Source: Desulfuromusa sp. (GTDB lineage: Bacteria; Desulfobacterota; Desulfuromonadia; Desulfuromonadales; Geopsychrobacteraceae). Taken from it: DNA of 15,680 nucleotides. The translations under genes were made by a program, and so were the position numbers. Where the stretch lies: contig JAOZOH010000065.1 in assembly GCA_029933365.1 (NCBI GenBank), positions 1 to 15,680 of the forward strand. Reading direction: 5' to 3'. The notes beneath the pieces were generated by a model, which was not told the DNA's origin, did not search any database, and worked only from the letters and a program-made list of their open reading frames with translations. Of the stretch, positions 7,117-14,476 are shown one piece after another (the stretch's first letter is position 1; every line of letters begins with the position of its first letter).

Positions 7117-8622
7117 ATGACAAAGGAGTTGGTTATCTGTACCACCTCCCACGAAACCCGGGTCGCTTTGCTTGAGGGTGGCCATATTGCCGAGCTCTAC
7201 ATTGAACGGGATCGGCAGATGGGGATTGTTGGGAATATCTATAAAGGGAAGGTTATCCGGGTTTTACCGGGAATGCAGGCAGCTTTTGTCGATGTTGGTC
7301 TGGGAAAAGCGGCATTTCTGTATGTTGCCGATGTTCTGGATGAAATGGAGCAGGTTGAAAGAAATATCGAGGGGGATGAGGACACTCTCGAACCAGATGG
7401 TTGTCCCGAACTGCCACCCCTGCCCCCCATTGAAGATCTGCTCACCGAAGGACAGGATCTCTTGGTGCAGATTTCTAAAGAACCGATCGGTACCAAAGGG
7501 GCTCGAATTACTTCACATATCTCCCTGCCGGGGCGACATCTGGTCTATATGCCGACAGTAGATCACGTCGGGATTTCGCGGCGCATTGAAAGTGAGGATG
7601 AACGCGAGCGGTTGCGCCAGAGTATCGAATCTATGCGGGCTCCCGGAACTGGTTTTATTGTGCGGACCGTTTCGGAGGGGAAGAGTGAAGATGATCTGCG
7701 CCACGATATGGAGTTTCTGGTTGGTCTCTGGGAAAATCTCAGCCGGGGAATTGACGAAATAAGTGCCCCTAGTCTGGTCCATTCTGATCTTGATGTGACC
7801 AGTAAGGTGTTGCGTGATATTCTGACCGAAGATGTAAGAAAAATTGTTGTTGATAACGTTGAAGAGTACGATAAAATTGTCCGTTTTTTGCGGACTTTTA
7901 TGCCGCGATTGAATTATTGCATCGAACTTTATAAGGGTGATGAACCGGTTTTTGATGCTTACGGACTTGAGGTAGAAATTTCTCGGTCGTTGGGGCGTAA
8001 AGTCTGGTTGAAGAGCGGAGGATCGATCATCATTGAACAGACCGAGGCATTGGTGGCCATTGACGTCAATACAGGTCGCTATGTTGGTAAACATAACCTT
8101 GAAGATACGATTCTTAAAACCAATCTGGAGGCCCTCAAAGAAATTGCTTTTCAACTACGGCTTAGAAATATCGGTGGCCTGATTATCATTGATTTTATTG
8201 ATATGGAAAAGGAGGCCCATCGTGAGAAGGTTCATGCTGCCTTAGAGGATGCGTTGAAAGCCGACAAAAATAAAACCAATATTCTGAAGATTTCCGAACT
8301 AGGTTTGGTCGAGATGACCCGTAAACGGGTTCGAGAAAGTATTGGTCGCACCCTCTGTGAACCTTGTCCGTATTGCGAAGGGAAAGGTTATGTCCGAGGG
8401 AAATTGACAATTATTTATGAAATCCTGCGTGAACTTCATCGAGAAATGGCTGATCTTCCTGCTGGGAATGTGACTTTGTTGGCACATCCAGAAATAACGG
8501 GTTTGCTGATTGATGAAGAACGTTGCGGGTTGGACGAACTGGAGCAGCGATATGGTCGAACTGTTTCGATTAATTCACGACCGGGATTTCATCTTGAACA
8601 ATTTGAGATTGCGGTGGGGTGA
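7117..8622 (+). CDS. rng: Ribonuclease G (RNase E/G family)
   Basis: RNase G is a 5'-end-sensitive endoribonuclease that matures the 5' end of 16S rRNA and cuts some mRNAs. The 501 residues compare with 489 in E. coli. An S1 RNA-binding domain lies near the N-terminus (about 37-130, beginning GNIYKGKVIRVLPGMQAAFVD), with an acidic, proline-rich insertion at about 84-108. The catalytic DNase I-like part carries AIDVNTGRY (D316) and IIIDFIDM (D359), matching the magnesium-binding aspartates of the family. The zinc-link region holds C414-x2-C417-x2-C420. There is no long RNase E-type C-terminal scaffold. Ribosome binding site AGGAGA precedes the ATG. rplU-rpmA, which often follow rng in relatives, are absent here; repeat copy 3 and the convergent phosphate transporter gene follow instead. 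Confidence 0.95.
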   Translation: MTKELVICTTSHETRVALLEGGHIAELYIERDRQMGIVGNIYKGKVIRVLPGMQAAFVDVGLGKAAFLYVADVLDEMEQVERNIEGDEDTLEPDGCPELPPLPPIEDLLTEGQDLLVQISKEPIGTKGARITSHISLPGRHLVYMPTVDHVGISRRIESEDERERLRQSIESMRAPGTGFIVRTVSEGKSEDDLRHDMEFLVGLWENLSRGIDEISAPSLVHSDLDVTSKVLRDILTEDVRKIVVDNVEEYDKIVRFLRTFMPRLNYCIELYKGDEPVFDAYGLEVEISRSLGRKVWLKSGGSIIIEQTEALVAIDVNTGRYVGKHNLEDTILKTNLEALKEIAFQLRLRNIGGLIIIDFIDMEKEAHREKVHAALEDALKADKNKTNILKISELGLVEMTRKRVRESIGRTLCEPCPYCEGKGYVRGKLTIIYEILRELHREMADLPAGNVTLLAHPEITGLLIDEERCGLDELEQRYGRTVSINSRPGFHLEQFEIAVG

Positions 8623-8670
8623 AATCTTGTAGGGATGAAGTACTAAGAAAACCTTCAGAACCAAAAGATA

Positions 8671-8804
8671 GCCACCAAGACACCAAGTCACAAAGAAAAT
8701 CGAAAGTCTTAACGCAGAGGTGGAGAGATGATCAAAATCTAAAAATCTTTTTTGGTTTTGAACCCAAAGAAAAGCCTCTCTTCGTGACTTGGTGTCTTGG
8801 TGGC
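8671..8804. repeat. Long intergenic inverted-repeat element, copy 3 (rearranged)
   Basis: This copy sits between the converging ends of rng and the phosphate transporter gene. Inner arms (8671-8691 and 8784-8804) pair perfectly over 21 bases. Outer arms are missing, but an outer-arm-like module (TTAACG...GCAGAGGTGGAGAG, 8709-8727) is found inside the core. The rest of the core (about 8750-8783) aligns with copy 2 in the same orientation. Its position suggests it can act as a hairpin terminator for both genes, but no clear U-tract follows. Confidence 0.8.
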
Positions 8805-8829
8805 AACTGTTGTGAATGGTTCATTGTTT

Positions 8830-9876
8830 TTATGGCAGATAAACCGTCTGCTGAAAAACATTTTGTATAATAAACAGGCAAATAAAACTGATCAGACAGG
8901 CAAAAACAGGGGTAGTGATCCAGCTGCCGGCAATTCCGCCTACGGTTCTCCAACGAATATTATGCCCCCCCTTAAGTAGTCCCATTCCCACCACTGCTCC
9001 GACGATTGCCTGTGAACTGGAGACTGGGACCAACGGGATTGTTGGTAGTCCTAGATTGATGAGTAATTGTTCGAGTCGTTGTGAGGCAAACAGGAACAGC
9101 ACCACAGAGTGGGACCAAACGGCAACCAGGGCCATGACTGGAGAGAGTTTGAATATTCCGCTGCCAACGGTATCCATAACCCGCTTTGAATAGGTAACGA
9201 CACCAACGGATATCGCCAAACTGCCGAGAAAAAAGAGCTGCTGGGCTGGATTAAAGTGAAATCCACCCCAAAGCTCGATTTCGGTAAAGGGAGAAACAGG
9301 GAGAAACACCCCAACCACGTTGGCAATATTATTTGCCCCCAGGGCAAAGGCGCCGAAGGCCCCCATCAGTAGGAGCCCATATCTGGTCATTTCATCCAGT
9401 CTAAACATGTGGGGTTTCCACTTGAGAATGAAATACGAGATCATTTTATAGGAGATGACAGCAATAATTCCCGACAAAATTGGACAGGCGATCCACGTTA
9501 TGACAATTTTTGAAAGAGCGTTACTGTCTGTCGGTGATCCAGAGAAAAGATTCCATCCAACGATTGCTCCGACAATCGCTTGGGATGTCGATACGGGATA
9601 GCGTGCTAAAGTCATCAAGTAGACACTCATTCCAGCAGCAAATGCGACCACAAAAGCACCGGCAACTGCGTTGACCGCCCCCAGTTTCCCCAGAGTGTGG
9701 GTTGCCCCGGCACCACTGATGACAGCTCCCAGAATAACGAAAATACAGCAAAAAATTGCGGCGGTCCGAAATCTGAGCATACGTGAACCAACCGCAGTCC
9801 CAAAGACATTGGAGGCATCATTTGCCCCCAGTGACCAACCGAGAAACATTCCACTGGATAAAAAGAATAAAAACAT
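8830..9876 (-). CDS. Inorganic phosphate transporter, PiT family
   Basis: PiT proteins are inner-membrane secondary transporters that carry (metal-)phosphate with protons or sodium. This 348-residue protein is almost entirely hydrophobic helices, about ten by eye. It shows the two-fold internal duplication of the family: GANDASN (17-23) and PVSTSQAIVGAIVG (94-107) in the first half, GANNIAN (180-186) and PVSSSQAIVGAVVG (284-297) in the second. It is shorter than E. coli PitA (about 500) because it lacks the long central loop, as is usual for PiT proteins paired with DUF47. It begins nine bases after the DUF47 gene and is surely co-transcribed. The ribosome site (AGG about nine bases before ATG) is modest. 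Confidence 0.93.
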   Translation of the reverse strand: MFLFFLSSGMFLGWSLGANDASNVFGTAVGSRMLRFRTAAIFCCIFVILGAVISGAGATHTLGKLGAVNAVAGAFVVAFAAGMSVYLMTLARYPVSTSQAIVGAIVGWNLFSGSPTDSNALSKIVITWIACPILSGIIAVISYKMISYFILKWKPHMFRLDEMTRYGLLLMGAFGAFALGANNIANVVGVFLPVSPFTEIELWGGFHFNPAQQLFFLGSLAISVGVVTYSKRVMDTVGSGIFKLSPVMALVAVWSHSVVLFLFASQRLEQLLINLGLPTIPLVPVSSSQAIVGAVVGMGLLKGGHNIRWRTVGGIAGSWITTPVFACLISFICLFIIQNVFQQTVYLP

Positions 9877-9885
9877 AAAGTGAAC

Positions 9886-10539
9886 CTAGAGCGAGCGTTT
9901 AATGACGTAGATAGCGAGGTTGTCACCAAGATCTTCTGACTGGTCGGCAATCTTATCAATTCTTCTGGAAAGATCACGCAGCTGCATTTTTAGGTCCAGC
10001 CCCATATCGGGATCACTAAAAACAGACTTTTGTAAGCGGGTGCCCGCTTTGTCCGCCTCAGTTTCCCAGAAGGAGATTTTATGGATGTGGTCAGTGGTTT
10101 GAGAAATATCTTTAAAATAGGCTCTGAGTGAGAGGGTGGCCGCTTCAACTGCATGGATAACGCAATTAACCAAGGCTTTCAGATCCTCATGGAATTTGTC
10201 GGCAATTAGTGGGCGCTCTATTTCAATCTGGAAGAGGACTCCCTTAAACCGTCCGAGAACTGCATCCATCCGTTCAATGAGCTCAAGAACATCGCCGCGG
10301 GATTCAGGAATCAGAGTTTTTCGATAGAGTAAATCTTCGATGGAATGGCGGAGAGCATCTGCCTCTTTTTCGGTCTCAACAATATGGGTCAGATGCTCTT
10401 GGAAATTATCGAGATTCCCGCTTAGAAAAGCATCGATCCCTTGGATAAAAATAAGACCAGATTCGCTGGCTAGATTGAGAAAACTGTCAATCTCTTTTTC
10501 AATTCCGGTACGACTTTTAAAAATGCTGACAAATGCCAT
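9886..10539 (-). CDS. DUF47 (PhoU-like) protein, partner of PiT transporter
   Basis: DUF47 proteins are all-helical relatives of PhoU and are commonly encoded next to PiT transporters, where they are thought to modulate phosphate uptake. The 217-residue protein is predicted helical throughout, with acidic/His repeats such as IVETEKEADALRHSIEDLL in the N-terminal half and FWETEADKAGTRLQKSVF in the C-terminal half. These resemble the metal-binding E-x3-D pattern of PhoU, and the N-terminal helix includes FKSRTGIEKEID. I choose ATG 10539, with AGAGGT six bases upstream; a TTG at 10554 would overlap that ribosome site. It is first in a two-gene unit with the PiT gene. Two 18-bp direct repeats (10596-10640) in its promoter region may be an operator. 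Confidence 0.9.
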   Translation of the reverse strand: MAFVSIFKSRTGIEKEIDSFLNLASESGLIFIQGIDAFLSGNLDNFQEHLTHIVETEKEADALRHSIEDLLYRKTLIPESRGDVLELIERMDAVLGRFKGVLFQIEIERPLIADKFHEDLKALVNCVIHAVEAATLSLRAYFKDISQTTDHIHKISFWETEADKAGTRLQKSVFSDPDMGLDLKMQLRDLSRRIDKIADQSEDLGDNLAIYVIKRSL

Positions 10540-10595
10540 TGGTGACCTCTTCAATAGTCAGGGATAGCGATTTAAATAGGGAACTTAAAAGTTGT

Positions 10596-10640
10596 TGCTG
10601 TAATTTACAAGGATAGTAAATATGCTGTGAATTACAAGGA
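10596..10640 (-). promoter_or_regulatory. Pair of 18-bp direct repeats, putative operator of DUF47-PiT unit
   Basis: TGCTGTAATTTACAAGGA (10596-10613) and TGCTGTGAATTACAAGGA (10623-10640) match at 16 of 18 positions and are 27 bp apart. Each contains an 11-bp dyad (TGTAA-T-TTACA or a one-change variant). They lie 57-101 bases before the DUF47 start, where a promoter must be (a weak TTGTAA-16-TATCCT is visible on the minus strand). The binding factor is unknown, and the sites do not look like a PHO box. Confidence 0.5.
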
Positions 10641-10684
10641 GTTTTGGTCTTGAACGGAAATAATGAGCGATTTCTTGTGTACTG

Positions 10685-11719
10685 TCATAGCTTTCCGTTT
10701 AAATCCTTCACTATCCATTGTGCTGTTTTTTGCCCTTCATGCCAACATTGACCTGCCACATCGACCGGTTGCGGGAGATTATCTGCGGTGTAATAGATGG
10801 GGATATGTGTAGAGTCGTGACCAGCAGCGTGGTATTGCTGGACATTACCAGCTGAATAATATGCCGGATCTGAACAACGGCCAAATTGGTCAATGATTGG
10901 GCTGCCAGTTTGGTTATCGAGTTCCAGATGACTCATACGGGCAAGGGTTGATTCCGGGGTAAATTCCCCGGTAAAAAGAATACCGTCACAGGCAAGCTCA
11001 CGAATGTTTCCGTCTTTATCTTTGATAAGGACCGCTTCAACCCGATCACCGCCAATAATTTTTTCAATTTGAGTTTCTAGAAGCAACGGGACACCAAACA
11101 CCCGTGAGGCATAGTGGATTGGCCAGCGTACGGTGGGGCGCCGATCTGCCTCAAGCATTGCTACCGGTTGAATTTTTGCTTTTCTACAGGTAAAGAGGGC
11201 GGAAAAACTGACAATTTCAGTTCCAATAACAACTGGTCGGCGAAATGGAACCATTTTTTTTAGATAGAACATTGATTGGAGGGTTCCGGTATTGCAAATG
11301 CCCAATGCCCTGTCCCCTGAAACCAACCGGGCAGAACGGGGTGTCTCCCGTGTCCCTGTCGCCAGAAGTATCCGTTGTGCTGTCAGTTTTGTTATCCCTG
11401 CAGAGGATGCAATGGTGATTTTCCCCGCAGGTTCCAGCATTGTTACGGTATGATTCAAGGCGATATTGATGCCGTTGTTGTGTGCTGTTCCAACCAGTTT
11501 TTTTGCATAAGTTGGACCAGTTAACACCCGTTTGTATTCACGGATACCAAATGGCGGATGGCCGCAATGACGAGGAATCCCGCCAGCTTCAGACTCCCGC
11601 TCCAGCACAATCACCCGATCGACGCCTGATTTTTTCAGTTCCAGTGCGGCAGCGAGACCTGCTGGTCCGGCACCGATAATTGCAACATCGTAGTTTGTAG
11701 ATTCAAGGAGATCAGTCAT
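10685..11719 (-). CDS. FAD-dependent pyridine nucleotide-type oxidoreductase (COG0446-like), partner of GlpA-like dehydrogenase
   Basis: This 344-residue flavoprotein probably passes electrons from the GlpA-like dehydrogenase encoded just upstream to a further acceptor. The N-terminal FAD-binding fold is clear (GAGPAGLAAALELKKSG, 16-32), followed by GGIPRHCGHPPFG (46-58), a conserved stretch with a cysteine (C52), and the TGTRETPR segment (131-138). The second dinucleotide fold, where NAD(P)H-using relatives have GxGxxG, reads GTEIVS (166-171), so NAD(P)H binding is doubtful. The C-terminus has the family's D-x(n)-AGN segment (YYSAGNVQQYH). The start overlaps the end of the upstream gene by 8 bases, and AGGAGA lies inside that gene: translational coupling. 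Similar pairs occur with glycerol-3-phosphate or opine oxidation genes; the substrate here is not certain. Confidence 0.85.
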   Translation of the reverse strand: MTDLLESTNYDVAIIGAGPAGLAAALELKKSGVDRVIVLERESEAGGIPRHCGHPPFGIREYKRVLTGPTYAKKLVGTAHNNGINIALNHTVTMLEPAGKITIASSAGITKLTAQRILLATGTRETPRSARLVSGDRALGICNTGTLQSMFYLKKMVPFRRPVVIGTEIVSFSALFTCRKAKIQPVAMLEADRRPTVRWPIHYASRVFGVPLLLETQIEKIIGGDRVEAVLIKDKDGNIRELACDGILFTGEFTPESTLARMSHLELDNQTGSPIIDQFGRCSDPAYYSAGNVQQYHAAGHDSTHIPIYYTADNLPQPVDVAGQCWHEGQKTAQWIVKDLNGKL

Positions 11720-13154
11720 TATTGTCTCCTAGTCCTAGCGGTTTGGAGAATTTTCCCTTGGTCAACTCAGCAAGGCGCGCCGAACAGTAGAACCCCTGAC
11801 AGCGACCCATAGTTGCACGCGTCCGTCGTTTAAGACCCACCAGACTCCCTGCCGGTATCTGACCCTCCATCACCGCATTGATTTCACGCTCGGTGACCAT
11901 TTCGCAGTGACAGACAATTTCACCGTATCCAGGCGTTTCATAGTCGCGGGGAAGGTGTTCTGCAAGGTTTGGTACCCGTGGGATGACAGGCTTTTCTAGT
12001 GCTTTGAATGCAGCCCCTTGTTTTGCCAGCATCTGTTGAACATGCTGGGCAAGACCCAGTGATGAAGTGAGTCCAGTTGAGCGGATTCCACCAAGGGTGA
12101 TCCAGTTTCGGTCGGGATCTTCACTAACCTGATATTCTCTGTATTCCGATGCTGGTCTGATCCCTGCGTAGGTTGCTGTGACCGGTATATTGGCGAGAGC
12201 TGGAACCTTTTCGATAGCCTGAGCACGGAGAGCCTCTAGGTTTTCTTTGTCAACCGAGGCATCATCTCTCCCCTCCTGATCCTCCGCTGTCGGGCCAACA
12301 GCTATGTTGCCGAAGATGGTGGGGAAGATGACGATCCCTTTGGTTCGTTCGGTTGGCACTGGGAGGATGACAGTTTTTAAAAATTGACTTGCCACCATAT
12401 CAAAGACGACAAACTGCCCTTTGCGTGGTTTGATGATGAAATCACTGTTGCCAAGGATCTTTTGATTGAGAATGTCGCCATAGAGCCCGGCACAATTGAC
12501 GACATGCTTTGCCTGTACCTGACCACGGCCAGTATTGAGTAACCAGTTGCTACCATCAAATTTACCGCCGGTGACCTCAGCATTAAATAATGCTTGCCCG
12601 CCGTTTTCCAGTGCCTGCTGTAAATAGGCAAGGGGAGTTGACCAGGGATCGATAACATATTCACGTGGGACATGTATGGCTGCACGAATGCTGTCTGCCA
12701 GATTAGGCTCCAGTTCGAGAACCTCTGCACGGCTCAAAAGGTGGATATCAGTCACACCATTATCGTGCCCCTTCTTGATGATGTCCGGAAATTTTGCTTC
12801 CTGCTCCTCTGTCCACGCAGCAACCATCGCTGTGGTCTTCAACAGTGGCAGATTAAGGCTTGAGTGGATTTCAAGATACTCATGATATCCTTTTTGCACA
12901 CATTCCCATTCCAAAGAACCCACCGGAGCATCGAATCCCGTGTGAAGAATCGCGCTGTTGCCTTTGCTCGCACCTTCAAGAATATCGGTGGCTTTCTCAA
13001 TCAGGATAACGGAAGCCCCTTCCAGAGCCATTTGTCGCGCAACAGCACAGCCGACAACCCCTCCGCCGATAATTGCAATATCACCACTGGCGAGCAGCGA
13101 GGTGGTTATTTTCTTATTGCCCGAGTTTTGATTTTTATGTGGTTGAGTTTTCAT
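11712..13154 (-). CDS. GlpA/LhgO-like FAD dehydrogenase with C-terminal BFD-type [2Fe-2S] domain
   Basis: This 480-residue protein is of the DAO-fold FAD dehydrogenases (COG0579: anaerobic glycerol-3-phosphate dehydrogenase subunit A, L-2-hydroxyglutarate oxidase). It has a Rossmann motif GGGVVGCAVA (30-39), a DAO-type catalytic part, and near the C-terminus four cysteines C415-x-C417-x34-C452-x4-C457, the pattern of the Fer2_BFD domain. It probably oxidises a secondary alcohol such as a polyol phosphate or hydroxy acid and hands electrons to the next gene product. In Thermotoga-type clusters the same pair is followed by a small DUF1667 protein, not found here. No ribosome binding site precedes ATG 13154, and a promoter with its -10 six bases before the ATG suggests a leaderless transcript. 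TTCGGTC repeats overlap that promoter. Confidence 0.88.
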   Translation of the reverse strand: MKTQPHKNQNSGNKKITTSLLASGDIAIIGGGVVGCAVARQMALEGASVILIEKATDILEGASKGNSAILHTGFDAPVGSLEWECVQKGYHEYLEIHSSLNLPLLKTTAMVAAWTEEQEAKFPDIIKKGHDNGVTDIHLLSRAEVLELEPNLADSIRAAIHVPREYVIDPWSTPLAYLQQALENGGQALFNAEVTGGKFDGSNWLLNTGRGQVQAKHVVNCAGLYGDILNQKILGNSDFIIKPRKGQFVVFDMVASQFLKTVILPVPTERTKGIVIFPTIFGNIAVGPTAEDQEGRDDASVDKENLEALRAQAIEKVPALANIPVTATYAGIRPASEYREYQVSEDPDRNWITLGGIRSTGLTSSLGLAQHVQQMLAKQGAAFKALEKPVIPRVPNLAEHLPRDYETPGYGEIVCHCEMVTEREINAVMEGQIPAGSLVGLKRRTRATMGRCQGFYCSARLAELTKGKFSKPLGLGDNND

Positions 13155-13189
13155 GACCGAATAGTATCAATATTTGACCGAACAGACAA
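13154..13189 (-). promoter_or_regulatory. Promoter and DeoR-type operator at the start of the GlpA-like gene
   Basis: On the minus strand, TTGTCT (plus 13184-13189) and TACTAT (13161-13166) are separated by 17 bases; each matches consensus at 4 of 6. Transcription would start at or next to the A of the ATG (13154). Two direct TTCGGTCA half-sites lie on the minus strand (13154-13161 and 13175-13182), 21 bp apart, one between the -35 and -10, the other between the -10 and the start. Tandem TTCG-type half-sites spaced by helical turns are typical of DeoR-family operators, and the regulator gene is immediately upstream. Confidence 0.5.
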
Positions 13190-13306
13190 TCTAAAACTTC
13201 AGGAGGGTATAAAATTTATAAACAAAAAAGAATATGGCAAATTTTCTCAAGGAGAGAGAGGTGTGCTCGTGCAGGGAGGTGGGCGGTTAGGGGATGAGCT
13301 GCTTTC

Positions 13307-14074
13307 TTACAGGCTTGCTACTATAATGTTGACGTTTGCCTCCGCTAGAGCCGCTTTCATTTTGCTTGATGGCGGTTTGTCGCAGACCAGATTAGTTACG
13401 TTGGCTAAGCCGCACACTTCAAATGATGCAATTTGTTCAAATTTTGAACTGTCGACAAGCAGAGTAAGTATTTCAGCTTGTTCAACCATGGCACGGGCAA
13501 GCTGGGCTTCTTCAATGCTGTAATCCATGACCCCGGTGCGTGCGTCGAGTGCGCCAATTGTTAATATTGCGTGATGTGCACGAAAAGATTTTAGCTGAGA
13601 GATAGCCATGCTGCCGATAGTTTGCCGGTTGTCAGCGTGAAATTCTCCTCCGAGGAGAAATGTTCTGTTTAATGATGATCCTGTACTCATGACCCGTGCA
13701 ATCTCTGTCGAGTTGGTGACCACGGTTAAATCAGAAATTTCTGCAAGTTGTTCGGCAAAGTAGAGAGTGGTTGAACCGGTATCAATCAGGATTGTTTCAC
13801 TTGGAGAAACAAGTTTTACTGCCGCTGCGGCGATTTGAGCTTTTGCCGCCACATTTTTGCCCATTCTGTCATGGAAGTGACCCTCGCCAGTCGCCATCGG
13901 TAAAGATGCGCCCCCATGAAACTTCTGTACTTTGCCAGCTCGCGCCAGTTCGGTTAAATCACGTCGTATGGTTTCCCGAGATGTACGCAATGTCTCAGCC
14001 AATTCATTGACAGTGGCATGATCGTGCTGTCGAATGAGATTAGCAATTTTGGCTTGTCGCGCAGAGGGTGTCAT
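13307..14074 (-). CDS. DeoR/GlpR-family transcriptional regulator
   Basis: DeoR-family proteins are usually repressors released by a phosphorylated sugar or polyol. The 255 residues match the family length. An N-terminal winged helix-turn-helix is seen (about 5-57), with recognition helix TSRETIRRDL (31-40) and the wing KVQKFHGGA. The C-terminal effector domain, related to ribose-5-phosphate isomerase, has IDTGSTT (97-103), the phosphate-binding loop, and later LLGGE and TIGALD. It lies 152 bases upstream of the GlpA-like gene on the same strand and is divergent from the PotD-like gene, so both are likely targets. A good promoter (14177-14205) serves it. Candidate operators with TTCGG half-sites are at 13154-13182 and 14239-14277. 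The effector is unknown. Confidence 0.92.
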   Translation of the reverse strand: MTPSARQAKIANLIRQHDHATVNELAETLRTSRETIRRDLTELARAGKVQKFHGGASLPMATGEGHFHDRMGKNVAAKAQIAAAAVKLVSPSETILIDTGSTTLYFAEQLAEISDLTVVTNSTEIARVMSTGSSLNRTFLLGGEFHADNRQTIGSMAISQLKSFRAHHAILTIGALDARTGVMDYSIEEAQLARAMVEQAEILTLLVDSSKFEQIASFEVCGLANVTNLVCDKPPSSKMKAALAEANVNIIVASL

Positions 14075-14176
14075 AAAGGTAAATCCACAATTTTAAGAAA
14101 ATATAATTTAGTATTGCGAGATTCTTCAGTCAAGAAATTATTCTCATAGAAAGCCATGAAAGCCATGAAAGCTTGA

Positions 14177-14205
14177 AAGATAGTGCTTTGAGCTGTTTTT
14201 GTCAA
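14177..14205 (-). promoter_or_regulatory. Promoter for the deoR-like gene
   Basis: On the minus strand, a perfect TTGACA (plus 14200-14205) and TATCTT (14177-14182) are 17 bases apart. The predicted leader is about 95 bases and starts in the GAAAGCCAT tandem repeat. The TGTTC half-sites are 34-70 bases upstream of this promoter, so repression from there would need looping or activation-type contacts. Confidence 0.55.
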
Positions 14206-14238
14206 GAATTTGTATGTGACAAAGCAGTATAGAAAACT

Positions 14239-14277
14239 GCTTGTTCGGGCGGTTTAAATGCTTGTTCGGGTATGTTC
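14239..14277 (+). promoter_or_regulatory. Tandem DeoR-type half-sites upstream of the potD-like gene
   Basis: GCTTGTTCGGG occurs twice exactly (14239-14249 and 14260-14270), 21 bp apart, and a third TGTTC starts at 14273, 10 bp further on. Spacing by one or two helical turns fits several DeoR-type subunits on one face. The core TGTTCGG is shared with the operator at the start of the GlpA-like gene. The second half-site overlaps a possible -35 TTGTTC (14262-14267) with TAAACT 17 bases later. Confidence 0.5.
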
Positions 14278-14446
14278 TCTATGCTAAACTAACAGCGTTT
14301 TATACTCGAATAGTGCCAAATAGAGTGTACTGAACAAAAAATAAATATAACGCTAACGGAAACCTTAATAATGGCTTTAGTCGCTTTGCCACGTTAGTCA
14401 CTATCAAAAGGTGGCACCTTCTCAAATGTATTAAAAAACAAGAATT

Positions 14447-14476
14447 TTAAGCGATTTAGTTCGCACCGTGTATAAT
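14447..14476 (+). promoter_or_regulatory. Candidate proximal promoter of the potD-like gene
   Basis: A perfect -10 box TATAAT (14471-14476) lies 49 bases before the ATG. The -35 is poor: TTAAGC (14447-14452) at 18 bases spacing, so an activator may be needed. Start of transcription would be near 14483. A distal alternative is TTGTTC-17-TAAACT at 14262-14290. Confidence 0.4.

Noticed and set aside
7513..8154. Minus-strand open frame of 213 codons inside rng
   Set aside because: It lies wholly opposite the conserved catalytic part of rng, has no family signature and no separate ribosome site; a shadow frame.
10681..10688. CTGTCAT as half of a PHO box for the phosphate transport unit
   Set aside because: Only one half-site is present, with no second CTGTCAT at 11 bp, and it sits at the stop codon of the upstream gene, 140 bases from the DUF47 start.
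12864..13523. Plus-strand open frame of 219 codons over the GlpA-like and deoR-like genes
   Set aside because: It overlaps two well supported genes on the other strand and the operator between them, with no recognisable domain.
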